A DNA stretch of 8,367 bases from Propionibacteriaceae bacterium (GTDB lineage: Bacteria > Actinomycetota > Actinomycetes > Propionibacteriales > Propionibacteriaceae). The stretch spans positions 2,197 through 10,563 of the forward strand of contig WRGV01000031.1 of NCBI GenBank assembly GCA_009787035.1. The letters run 5' to 3'. A model generated the notes under the pieces. The model worked only from the letters and a program-made list of their open reading frames with translations. It had not been told where the DNA came from and did no database searches. Position 1 is the stretch's first letter. Each line of letters opens with the position of its first letter. Of the stretch, positions 1 through 6,377 are shown piece by piece. Both the position numbers and the translations under genes were made by a program.

Positions 1-53
1 CTGAGCCGTCCACCGATCGGCCCGGCGCGCACCTGCGGACTGCCCCTGGCCAG

Positions 54-59
54 TACAAT
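54..59 (+). promoter_or_regulatory. Likely -10 element of the kgd promoter
   Basis: TACAAT matches the housekeeping -10 consensus in five of six bases and stands out in very GC-rich DNA. No convincing -35 hexamer lies 16-18 bases upstream, which is common in actinobacterial promoters. It would start transcription near base 66 and give a leader of about 60 bases before the ATG at 127. Confidence 0.5.
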
Positions 60-65
60 CGAGGC

Positions 66-88
66 CGGACGGCGTCCCGGGCCGTCCG
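66..88 (+). promoter_or_regulatory. 8-bp hairpin at the 5' end of the kgd leader
   Basis: CGGACGGC (66-73) and GCCGTCCG (81-88) are perfect complements around a 7-base loop. The stem would sit at the very 5' end of the transcript predicted from the TACAAT element. No T-run follows, so it is not a terminator. Whether it stabilises the mRNA or binds a regulator cannot be told from the sequence. Confidence 0.4.
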
Positions 89-126
89 TGGTGGTGAAAA
101 TCCGGGACCAGCGAAACACGGCGGCT

Positions 127-3100
127 ATGACTGAGATCTTCCTTCCCGAGTTTGGGGACAACTCCTGGTTGGTCGCGCAGATGCGCGACCGCTATCTGGT
201 CGATCCGGCGGGCGTGCCCGCCCGATGGGCCAGCTTCCTGGCTTCCCGTCCCGACCTGCTGCACCCCGGCGACGTCCCGGCCCCGGAGGCGGCAGCACCG
301 GAACCGGCGGCGGCCCCCGCGCCCATCCCCGACCCGGCCGCAGCGGCGGCATCGGTCACCTTCGTGACGCACCCGGATACACAGGCACCGCAGCAGCCGG
401 CGAGCGCCGACCAGGCCCGTCCCGGGCCCGTCGCGACGGTGGAGCCGCGCGAGCACCGCGAGGAGGCGCCGTCGAACCCCGGCAGCGCCGGCGGCCTGTC
501 GGCCGATGTTCCCAACCCGATGGCTCCCCCGGCACCCACCGAACAGGAAAGCCAGGCCCCGTCCGGCCCCACGGTGACCAAGCTGCGCGGCGCGACCCTG
601 CGCACCGCCCAGAACATGGACCACTCGCTCACGGTGCCGACCGCGACGTCCTTCCGCGACGTGCCCATGAAGCTGGCGATCGACCAGCGCGCAGCGATCA
701 ACAACTTCCTGCGCCGAAGCCGCGGCGGCAAGGTCAGCTTCACGCACCTGATCGCCTGGGCGATGGTGCAGGCCATGCGCACCGTCCCGGCGATGAACAA
801 CTGCTACGCCACCCCGGACGGCGTGCCGAGCCTGGTGCAGAACCACTCCGTCAACCTGGGGGTGGCCCTGGACCTGACGGCCCCGGACGGCACGCGGACG
901 CTGCTCGTCCCGGTCATCCGCGACTGCCAGGACCTGGACTTCTCGCAGTTCTGGGCCCGGTTCGAAGACCTGGTCTCGCGCGGGCGCACGAACCAGCTGC
1001 AGGTGGCCGACCTGCAGGGGGCCACGTGCATGATCACCAACCCGGGCGGCATCGGCACCAACGCCTCGCGCCCCCGGCTGATGGCCGGACAGGGCGTCGT
1101 GGTGGGCGTGGGCGCCATCGTCTACCCGGCCCCCTTCGAGGGCGCCAGCCCGCACACCATGGCCGACCTCGGCGTGTCCAAGGTGACGACGCTGACCAGC
1201 ACGTACGACCACCGGGTCATCCAGGGGGCGCAGTCGGGCGAGTTCCTGTCGCGCATCCACGATCTGCTGCTGGGCGCCGACGGCTTCTACGACCAGATCT
1301 TCGAGGCCCTGCGCGTGCCGTACCCGCCGCTGCGGTGGTCGCGCGACATCCGGTCTGCCCGCAGCAACCAGACGAACAAGCAGGCCCGCGTCGCCGGCCT
1401 GGTGCAGTCGTACCGCGAGTTCGGCCATCTGATGGCCGATATCGACCCCCTCGAATACCGGCAGCGCACGCATCCCGACCTGGCCCTGGAGACCCACGGA
1501 CTGACGCTGTGGGATCTGGACCGGCAGTTCCCGGTGTGGGACGTTGGCGGGCACACCGGCGACCTGTTGACGTTGCGCGACATCGTCGGCATCCTGCGCG
1601 ACTCGTACTGCCACACCACGGGTTTCGAATACATGCATATTCAGGATCCCGAGCAGCGCGCCTGGTGGCAGGAGCGCGTCGAACGCCCCCACACGCCTCG
1701 TCCTCGCATCGAGCAGCTGCGCATCCTCGACCGGCTCTCCGAGGCCGAGGTGTTCGAGACCTTCCTGCAAACCAAGTACGTCGGCCAGACGCGCTTCTCG
1801 CTGGAGGGCGCCGAGAGCGCCATCGTCATCATGTCCGAGCTGTGCGAACAGGCCGCCGACGCTGATCTGGCCGAGGTGTGCATCGGCATGCCGCACCGCG
1901 GACGGCTCAACGTGCTGGCCAACGTCACCGGCAAGCTGTACAGCCAGATCTTCCGCGAATTCGACAACCGCGCACAGGCCGAGGATGCCGAGCTGTCGGG
2001 CGATGTCAAGTACCACCTGGGCGCCGAGGGCAGCTACACGGCCGTCTCGGGCAAGACCGTGCGCGCCTCCGTGGCCGCCAACCCGTCGCACCTGGAGATG
2101 GTCGACCCGGTGCTGGAGGGCATCGCGCGCGCCAAGATCGACCGCAGCGACGACCCGTCCGGCTACGGCGTGCTGCCCGTGCTGATGCACGGCGATGCGG
2201 CATTCGCGGCGCAGGGCGTCGTCTACGAGACGCTGCAGATGAGCCAGCTGCGTGCCTACCGCACCGGCGGCACCGTGCACGTCGTCGTCAACAACCAGGT
2301 CGGATTCACGACATCGCCCATCGAGGGCCGCACGTCGGTCTACTGCACCGATGTCGCCAAGACCGTGCAGGCCCCGGTGCTGCACGTCAACGGGGACGAT
2401 CCGGACGCCTGCGCCCGGGCGGCCGAGTTGGCGTTCGCCTACCGGCAGCGCTTCCACAAGGACGTCGTCATCGACCTGGTCTGCTACCGTCGCCGCGGCC
2501 ACAACGAGGGCGACGACCCGAGCTTCACGCAGCCGCAGATGTACGACCTGATCGAGCAGAAGCGCCCCGTCCGCAAGCTGTTCACCGAGGCGCTGATCGG
2601 CCGCGGGGACATCTCGCTGGACGACGCCGAGCAGGCCGTCAACCGGTTCCGCGACCGGCTGGAGCAGGTTTTCACCAACGTCCGCGACCCCAACACGCCG
2701 CGCGAATCGGACGAGTACCGCATCGCCCCGCGCTACCCCGACAAGCTGCGCGCCAAGGCGGCACCGGCGATCAGCCGCGAGATGATGGACGTCATCGCGG
2801 GCGTCTACGAGAACCTGCCCGAGGGCTTCCACGTGCATCCGCGCGTCGCCCCGCAGCTGGCTCGGCGCGTCAAGGCGATCCACGACGGCCCGATCGACTG
2901 GGCCACCGCGGAGCTGCTGGCCTTCGGATCGCTGCTGATGGAACACCACCCGGTGCGCGTCGTCGGGCAGGACACCCGGCGCGGCACGTTCTCGCAGCGG
3001 TTCAGCGCCATCGTCGACCGCGTCAGCAACGAAGCCTGGGTGCCGCTCAAGCACCTGACCCACGACCAGGCGCCGTTCGACATCTTCGACTCGCTGCTCA

Positions 3101-3939
3101 ACGAGTACGCGGCGATGGGCTTCGAGTACGGCTACTCGGTGGCCGCACCGGACGCACTGGTGTGCTGGGAGGCCCAGTACGGCGACTTCGCCAACGGTGC
3201 CATGGGCATCGTGGACGAATTCGTCGTCGGCGGGGCCACCAAGTGGGGCCAGCAGTCGGGCGTCGTCCTGCTGCTGCCGCACGGGTACGAGGGCGCCGGC
3301 CCCGACCATTCCTCGGCCCGTCTGGAGCGCTACCTCCAGCTGTGCGCCGACGACAACATGGTGGTCGCGCAACCGTCCACCCCGGCCAGCTACTTCCACC
3401 TGCTGCGCACCCACGCGCTGGTCGACTGGCACCAGCCGCTCATCGTGGCCACGCCCAAGTCGATGCTGCGCAACAAGCTGGCGGTCAGCCAGCCGGACGA
3501 CTTCATCCACGGCACGTGGCATCCCGCGCTGCCCGACACGTCGATCACCGACCCCGAACGGGTCGAGCGCATCGCGTTATGCTCGGGCAAGATGCGGTGG
3601 GACCTGCTGGCCGAGCGCGGGCGACTGGGTCTGGACGACCAGGTGGCCGTCGTCAGCCTGGAACGCCTGTTCCCGCTGCCGGACGAAGGCCTGGCCCGGG
3701 CCCTGGCGCCGTACAGCCATGTCACCGACATCCGCTGGGTGCAAGACGAGCCGGCCAACCAGGGCGCCTGGGATTACCTGCGTCTGCACTTGCCGGAGGC
3801 CATGCAGGCCCGCCTGGGCCGTCCGTTCGCCTTGCGTGGATACGCCCGCGCAGCGTCCGAGGTCCCGTCCGTCGGCTCGGGCCCCGTCAACACGCAGCAG
3901 CAGCAGGCACTGCTGGCTGCTGCGCTGTCGGCACAATAG
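127..3939 (+). CDS. kgd: Multifunctional 2-oxoglutarate decarboxylase/dehydrogenase (E1 fused to an E2 acyltransferase domain)
   Basis: This is the actinobacterial Kgd/OdhA (SucA) protein of the TCA cycle: thiamine-diphosphate-dependent decarboxylation of 2-oxoglutarate plus a succinyltransferase domain, cytoplasmic, working in a mixed dehydrogenase complex. From ATG 127 it is 1270 aa. Residues 1-40 resemble the helical start of homologues (FGDNSWLVAQM), 40-150 are an Ala/Pro-rich linker, about 152-390 are the E2 catalytic domain with the DHRVIQGA motif (D361, H362), and the rest is E1. E1 shows MPHRGRLN (H590), NPSHLE (H655) and the thiamine-diphosphate motif GD (689-690) to NN (722-723). 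No lipoyl domain is visible, as usual for this fusion. The frame stays open up to a GTG at 88, but homologues begin at the conserved segment after ATG 127; neither start has a good Shine-Dalgarno. In relatives the enzyme is inhibited by the FHA protein GarA/OdhI, which is not in this window. Confidence 0.96.
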   Translation: MTEIFLPEFGDNSWLVAQMRDRYLVDPAGVPARWASFLASRPDLLHPGDVPAPEAAAPEPAAAPAPIPDPAAAAASVTFVTHPDTQAPQQPASADQARPGPVATVEPREHREEAPSNPGSAGGLSADVPNPMAPPAPTEQESQAPSGPTVTKLRGATLRTAQNMDHSLTVPTATSFRDVPMKLAIDQRAAINNFLRRSRGGKVSFTHLIAWAMVQAMRTVPAMNNCYATPDGVPSLVQNHSVNLGVALDLTAPDGTRTLLVPVIRDCQDLDFSQFWARFEDLVSRGRTNQLQVADLQGATCMITNPGGIGTNASRPRLMAGQGVVVGVGAIVYPAPFEGASPHTMADLGVSKVTTLTSTYDHRVIQGAQSGEFLSRIHDLLLGADGFYDQIFEALRVPYPPLRWSRDIRSARSNQTNKQARVAGLVQSYREFGHLMADIDPLEYRQRTHPDLALETHGLTLWDLDRQFPVWDVGGHTGDLLTLRDIVGILRDSYCHTTGFEYMHIQDPEQRAWWQERVERPHTPRPRIEQLRILDRLSEAEVFETFLQTKYVGQTRFSLEGAESAIVIMSELCEQAADADLAEVCIGMPHRGRLNVLANVTGKLYSQIFREFDNRAQAEDAELSGDVKYHLGAEGSYTAVSGKTVRASVAANPSHLEMVDPVLEGIARAKIDRSDDPSGYGVLPVLMHGDAAFAAQGVVYETLQMSQLRAYRTGGTVHVVVNNQVGFTTSPIEGRTSVYCTDVAKTVQAPVLHVNGDDPDACARAAELAFAYRQRFHKDVVIDLVCYRRRGHNEGDDPSFTQPQMYDLIEQKRPVRKLFTEALIGRGDISLDDAEQAVNRFRDRLEQVFTNVRDPNTPRESDEYRIAPRYPDKLRAKAAPAISREMMDVIAGVYENLPEGFHVHPRVAPQLARRVKAIHDGPIDWATAELLAFGSLLMEHHPVRVVGQDTRRGTFSQRFSAIVDRVSNEAWVPLKHLTHDQAPFDIFDSLLNEYAAMGFEYGYSVAAPDALVCWEAQYGDFANGAMGIVDEFVVGGATKWGQQSGVVLLLPHGYEGAGPDHSSARLERYLQLCADDNMVVAQPSTPASYFHLLRTHALVDWHQPLIVATPKSMLRNKLAVSQPDDFIHGTWHPALPDTSITDPERVERIALCSGKMRWDLLAERGRLGLDDQVAVVSLERLFPLPDEGLARALAPYSHVTDIRWVQDEPANQGAWDYLRLHLPEAMQARLGRPFALRGYARAASEVPSVGSGPVNTQQQQALLAAALSAQ
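3894..3923 (+). repeat. CAG/CTG hairpin at the 3' end of kgd
   Basis: A run of CAG units (3894-3906) is complementary to CTG units (3910-3923), giving a 13-bp stem with one bulged G and a 3-base loop, 13 bases before the stop codon. It encodes the Gln/Ala/Leu-rich C-terminus, so coding bias alone may explain it. No T-run follows. Confidence 0.4.
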
Positions 3940-3980
3940 ATCCTGGCAGCGGGAACGGCACACCGTCCATCGACCGATCT

Positions 3981-4007
3981 GGGAATATCACGCCAAAAAT
4001 CCTCGTT
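3981..4007 (+). promoter_or_regulatory. SigR/SigH-type promoter upstream of whiB1
   Basis: GGGAAT (3981-3986), 18 bases, then GTT (4005-4007) matches the SigR/SigH consensus GGAAT-N18-GTT exactly. It points at whiB1 and lies just after the kgd stop codon. Transcription would begin near 4014, leaving a leader of about 155 bases. The same elements with the same spacing occur upstream of sigR in this window, which supports the call. In Corynebacterium glutamicum the WhiB1-type gene whcE is reported to be SigH-dependent (from memory). Confidence 0.68.
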
Positions 4008-4066
4008 TCGAGGGGCGGCACTGGTGATATTCGTAGGTTTCGGTGACATGATGGATCGATGTCTTG

Positions 4067-4093
4067 CGACGCAGGTCCCATCGGCCTGCGTCG
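4067..4093 (+). promoter_or_regulatory. 9-bp perfect inverted repeat in the whiB1 leader
   Basis: CGACGCAGG (4067-4075) and CCTGCGTCG (4085-4093) are exact complements around a 9-base loop. There is no T-run after it, so it is not a classic terminator. It lies downstream of the SigR-type promoter and just upstream of a possible second -10 element, a position that suits an operator or a leader-RNA stem. It does not match the CRP consensus TGTGA-N6-TCACA. Confidence 0.45.
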
Positions 4094-4107
4094 TTCGACA
4101 CAGAAGG

Positions 4108-4113
4108 TATGGT
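4108..4113 (+). promoter_or_regulatory. Possible second whiB1 promoter, -10 element
   Basis: TATGGT fits the actinobacterial TANNNT -10 pattern and lies about 55 bases before the whiB1 start codon. No clear -35 hexamer is seen at the right distance. It would give a housekeeping promoter beside the SigR-type one. Confidence 0.3.
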
Positions 4114-4168
4114 GCCACCCCGCCTGGCCCCAATGGAACCGACATCTTCTGAAGGAGTAAAGGGATAT

Positions 4169-4447
4169 ATGGACTGGCGCCACAAGGCAGCCTGCTTGAC
4201 TGAGGACCCGGAACTGTTCTTTCCTGTGGGAAACACGGGGCCGGCGCTGGCTCAGATCGAGGAGGCCAAGAAGGTCTGCCGCCGCTGCGAAGTGCGCGAG
4301 CAGTGCCTGCAGTGGGCGCTGGAGGCTGGGCAGGATCACGGTGTATGGGGCGGGGCGAGTGAAGAAGAACGCCGCGCTATGAAACGTCGGGCGGCACGCT
4401 CACGGCGGCCGTCCGCTGACGCATCTCCGCACACCACCCTGCGCTGA
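4169..4447 (+). CDS. whiB1: WhiB1-type iron-sulfur transcriptional regulator
   Basis: A 92-aa WhiB protein. Family members carry a [4Fe-4S] cluster that reacts with nitric oxide and oxygen, and WhiB1 binds region 4 of the housekeeping sigma factor and is essential in mycobacteria. The four cluster ligands are present at C9, C37, C40 and C46 in the C-X27-C-X2-C-X5-C layout, followed by the G(V/I)WGG turn at 58-62 and a basic DNA-binding tail (KRRAARSRR). The opening MDWRHKA and the FFPVGN..GPALAQI segment match M. tuberculosis WhiB1 closely, so the subfamily is clear. The tail is about 8 residues longer than the mycobacterial protein. ATG 4169 is chosen because it gives the conserved N-terminus and has AAGGAG at 4152-4157. 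The frame is open back to 4064, but that stretch shows no family similarity. A SigR-type promoter lies upstream. Confidence 0.96.
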   Translation: MDWRHKAACLTEDPELFFPVGNTGPALAQIEEAKKVCRRCEVREQCLQWALEAGQDHGVWGGASEEERRAMKRRAARSRRPSADASPHTTLR

Positions 4448-4455
4448 CTTCAGCC

Positions 4456-4483
4456 GACTCCGTCGCCAGACGGGGTCAGTTTT
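4456..4483 (+). terminator. Intrinsic terminator of whiB1
   Basis: GACTCCGTC (4456-4464) pairs with GACGGGGTC (4469-4477) over 9 bp with one G-T wobble and a 4-base GCCA loop. It is followed by AGTTTT. It starts 8 bases after the whiB1 stop codon. Confidence 0.8.
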
Positions 4484-4507
4484 CGGAGCAGCCCGGCGGA
4501 GGCGCTG

Positions 4508-4556
4508 CGATGGCGCTTTATGGCGCCATCGATGGCTGATCATCGCATGCGATGAT
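4508..4556. repeat. Cluster of overlapping palindromes between whiB1 and pdtaS
   Basis: Three inverted repeats sit in 49 bases: CGATGGCGC/GCGCCATCG (4508-4516 and 4523-4531, 6-base loop), the 12-bp perfect palindrome GCCATCGATGGC (4525-4536), and the 18-bp perfect palindrome ATCATCGCATGCGATGAT (4539-4556). They share GATG/CATC units and could form alternative structures. The cluster lies between the 3' ends of two convergent genes. It may end pdtaS transcripts or bind a dimeric protein; no T-run follows on either strand. Confidence 0.6.
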
Positions 4557-4615
4557 GATGTCTCACCGCTGCGCATTGCTGTGCCCTCGCACGGATGGCC
4601 GAGCCGGTGATCCGC

Positions 4616-6088
4616 TCAATCGAGCTCTGCGGGTGCCTCCTGGTCGAGCGTGACCTGCACGTGCGCGGTCACGCCGTCGCCGTCCGGGTTGTTGCGCAGC
4701 GTGAACGTGCCGCCCAGGTCGGCCACCAGCGTCTGGACGATCGACAGGCCCAACGACCCCGTGGCGCCCATGACGAAGCCGTCCGGCAGCGCGGAGCCGT
4801 CGTTGACGACGTCCACCGTCAGCTCGTCGCCGTCGCGGTGCGGCCGCACGATCACCGTGCCCGACTCGGAGCCCAGCCCGTGCTCGACGGCGTTCTGGCA
4901 CAGCTCGGTGATCACCAGCGACAGCCCGGCGGCTACATCGGCCGGCACCATGCCGAAGCTGCCCTCGCGGCGGCTGGTCACCGTCCCGGAGGCCGCGGCG
5001 ACGTCCTGCACCATCGAGAGCAGCTGGTCGGCGACCTGGTCGAAGCGCACGGTCTCGTCGAACGTCTGCGACAGGATCTCGTGGACGACGGCGATCGACT
5101 GCACCCGCGAGACGGCGTCCTTCAGTGCGGCCTTGGCCTCGCTAGACGTCATGCGGCGCGACTGCAGCCGCAGCAGCGCGGCCACCGTCTGCAGGTTGTT
5201 CTTGACGCGGTGGTGGATCTCGCGGATCGTGGCATCCTTGGTGGTCAGCTGGCGTTCGCGGTCACGCAGGGCGGTCGAATCGCAGCACAGCACCACGGCA
5301 CCGACCGGCTCATTCGCCCTGGTCACCGGCAGCACACGCAGCCGCACCGCGGCCTGCGGAAGGTCGAGGCTGATCTCCTGCGCGCGGCGTCCGTACTCGT
5401 CCGGCCCCGCCTTGGTCAGCACCTGCACCGGGGCAAGGCTGTCGGTGACCTGCCACAGATCTTCGCCCTCCAGATCGCCGACCAGGCCCAGGCGCCGATA
5501 CGCCGACAGCGCGTTCGGGCTGGCGTAGGCCACCGTGTCGGACGCGTCGGTGCGGATCAGACCGTCGCCCACCTTCGGGCTGGTCGCGACCGCGCTCGGC
5601 GGCTCCACCGGGTAGACGCCGCGCCACAGCATGTCGGTCAGCACGTCGGCGACCTCCAGGTAGCAATCCTCCAGCGCGCCCGGGGCACGGATGCCCATCT
5701 GGTTGGTGTGCCGCTCGACGATGCCGATGCAGCGTCCGTCCCGCATGATCGGGATCGCCCACACCCCCACAGGCAGGCCCGCGGACAGCTGGTTGTCGCT
5801 GGTTTCGCAGATCTCGTGCGACAGGTATGCCTCGGTCACCTGATGATCGGGCTCGTACGCGATGCACTCCCCCACGAGGTCTTCCTCCAGCGCCGTCGGC
5901 CCCGTGTTGGGACGCAGCTGGGCGCCCGCCCAGAACACGTGGTCGTCGCGATCGGGCAACCACAGCACCAGATCGGAGAAGCTCGTGTCGGCCAACAGAT
6001 GCCATTCGCGCACCAGCGCCTGCAGCCAGTCCTGTTCGGCCTGGGGCAGATCGGTGTGTTGATCCATCACCTGGGACAGCTGCAACAT
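4616..6088 (-). CDS. pdtaS: PdtaS-type cytoplasmic sensor histidine kinase
   Basis: A 490-aa soluble kinase with no membrane segment, matching mycobacterial PdtaS (Rv3220c, about 501 aa). PdtaS phosphorylates PdtaR, an ANTAR response regulator that binds RNA; no pdtaR is in this window. Order of domains: GAF-like at about 1-140, PAS-like at about 160-270 (VAYASPNALSAYRRLGL), a HisKA_2 dimerisation domain with EIHHRVKNNLQ (H292/H293; H293 is the likely phospho-acceptor), then an ATPase domain with N-box ELCQNAVEH (N399), NDG (430-431) and SLGLSIV. ATG 6088 aligns with the start of the mycobacterial protein (MLQLSQVMDQHTDLP against M..L..L..EHTVLP). A -10 element six bases before the ATG suggests a leaderless mRNA. 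The GAF cysteines C53 and C57 of M. tuberculosis PdtaS, tied to NO and copper sensing, appear as Ala54 and Leu58. It converges on whiB1, as in M. tuberculosis. Confidence 0.93.
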   Translation of the reverse strand: MLQLSQVMDQHTDLPQAEQDWLQALVREWHLLADTSFSDLVLWLPDRDDHVFWAGAQLRPNTGPTALEEDLVGECIAYEPDHQVTEAYLSHEICETSDNQLSAGLPVGVWAIPIMRDGRCIGIVERHTNQMGIRAPGALEDCYLEVADVLTDMLWRGVYPVEPPSAVATSPKVGDGLIRTDASDTVAYASPNALSAYRRLGLVGDLEGEDLWQVTDSLAPVQVLTKAGPDEYGRRAQEISLDLPQAAVRLRVLPVTRANEPVGAVVLCCDSTALRDRERQLTTKDATIREIHHRVKNNLQTVAALLRLQSRRMTSSEAKAALKDAVSRVQSIAVVHEILSQTFDETVRFDQVADQLLSMVQDVAAASGTVTSRREGSFGMVPADVAAGLSLVITELCQNAVEHGLGSESGTVIVRPHRDGDELTVDVVNDGSALPDGFVMGATGSLGLSIVQTLVADLGGTFTLRNNPDGDGVTAHVQVTLDQEAPAELD

Positions 6089-6094
6089 GCCTTC

Positions 6095-6100
6095 ACTCTA
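6095..6100 (-). promoter_or_regulatory. -10 element for a leaderless pdtaS transcript
   Basis: Read on the minus strand, TAGAGT (TANNNT pattern) ends six bases before the ATG at 6088. This puts the expected transcription start on the A of the ATG. The GAAGG between them is too close to act as a Shine-Dalgarno. The spacing is that of leaderless actinobacterial genes. Confidence 0.5.
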
Positions 6101-6127
6101 GACGCCCCCGCCGCCGACCCGGTGGGC

Positions 6128-6157
6128 TTGGGACCTCGCACACCGACGTGGCACAAT
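6128..6157 (+). promoter_or_regulatory. Likely promoter of the bL37-like gene
   Basis: TTGGGA (6128-6133), an 18-base spacer and CACAAT (6152-6157) each match four of six bases of the housekeeping consensus. Transcription would begin near 6164, leaving a leader of about 48 bases that carries a strong AAGGAGG site. Confidence 0.45.
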
Positions 6158-6211
6158 GGACGACGCGCTGGACACTCAGCCGAGCCGGCGCCTCTCATGC
6201 AAGGAGGAACC

Positions 6212-6286
6212 ATGGGCAAGGGTGGACGCAAGCGCCGCGCACGTCGCAAGAACGCCGCCAACCACGGCAAGCGTCCCACCGCGTAG
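6212..6286 (+). CDS. Small basic ribosomal protein, bL37-like (24 aa)
   Basis: This 24-residue protein has 11 Lys or Arg residues and ends in NHGKRPTA. It matches the very short actinobacterial 50S protein bL37, whose members end in NHGKRPN-type tails; the protein was found in mycobacterial ribosome structures. It is expected to bind 23S rRNA. Support for a real gene is strong despite the size: AAGGAGG (6201-6207) sits at good spacing before ATG 6212, a promoter-like pair lies upstream, and a perfect 10-bp hairpin follows the stop codon by 19 bases. It appears to be its own transcription unit, divergent from pdtaS. The family assignment rests on the C-terminal motif and composition from memory; the older label for similar proteins is AURKAIP1/COX24-domain protein. 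Confidence 0.88.
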   Translation: MGKGGRKRRARRKNAANHGKRPTA

Positions 6287-6305
6287 CGGAGGGACCTGGC
6301 ACACG

Positions 6306-6336
6306 AATCCCCTGGACCGTCTGGCCCAGGGGATTT
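6306..6336. terminator. Hairpin terminator between the bL37-like gene and rsrA
   Basis: AATCCCCTGG (6306-6315) and CCAGGGGATT (6326-6335) form a perfect 10-bp stem with a 10-base loop. TTTCTG overlaps and follows on the plus strand, giving a short T-rich end. It lies between two convergent 3' ends and may serve rsrA on the other strand too, though no T-run is seen there. Confidence 0.7.
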
Positions 6337-6350
6337 CTGCATATCGGCCC

Positions 6351-6377
6351 ACGCCGCTTCGGCCTACGCCGCTTCGG
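6351..6377. repeat. Short tandem repeat spanning the rsrA stop codon
   Basis: ACGCCGCTTCGG occurs at 6351-6362 and again at 6366-6377, a 15-base period with 12 matching bases. The rsrA stop codon (6364-6366) falls between the copies. The period equals five codons, so the non-coding copy would repeat Glu-Ala-Ala if read in frame. Confidence 0.5.

Noticed and set aside
88..126. GTG 88 as the kgd start
   Set aside because: The extra 13 residues have no counterpart in homologues, there is no Shine-Dalgarno, and the start codon overlaps the 66-88 hairpin.
1878..4046. A 722-codon open frame on the plus strand overlapping kgd
   Set aside because: It is an out-of-frame shadow of kgd with Arg/Pro/Gly/Ala-rich low-complexity translation; kgd in the other frame has clear motifs throughout.
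4064..4168. Upstream extension of whiB1 to ATG 4111 or the start of the frame at 4064
   Set aside because: The protein before MDWRHKA is not like any WhiB1, whereas ATG 4169 has a good ribosome site and the conserved N-terminus.
4010..4168. A CRP-type site upstream of whiB1, as in M. tuberculosis
   Set aside because: No TGTGA-N6-TCACA or near match is present; the only strong symmetric site is the CGACGCAGG repeat.
4595..6286. A 563-codon plus-strand open frame antisense to pdtaS
   Set aside because: Its translation is rich in His, Arg and Gln with no motif, typical of antisense frames at high GC. Only its last 24 codons are real, as the bL37-like gene.
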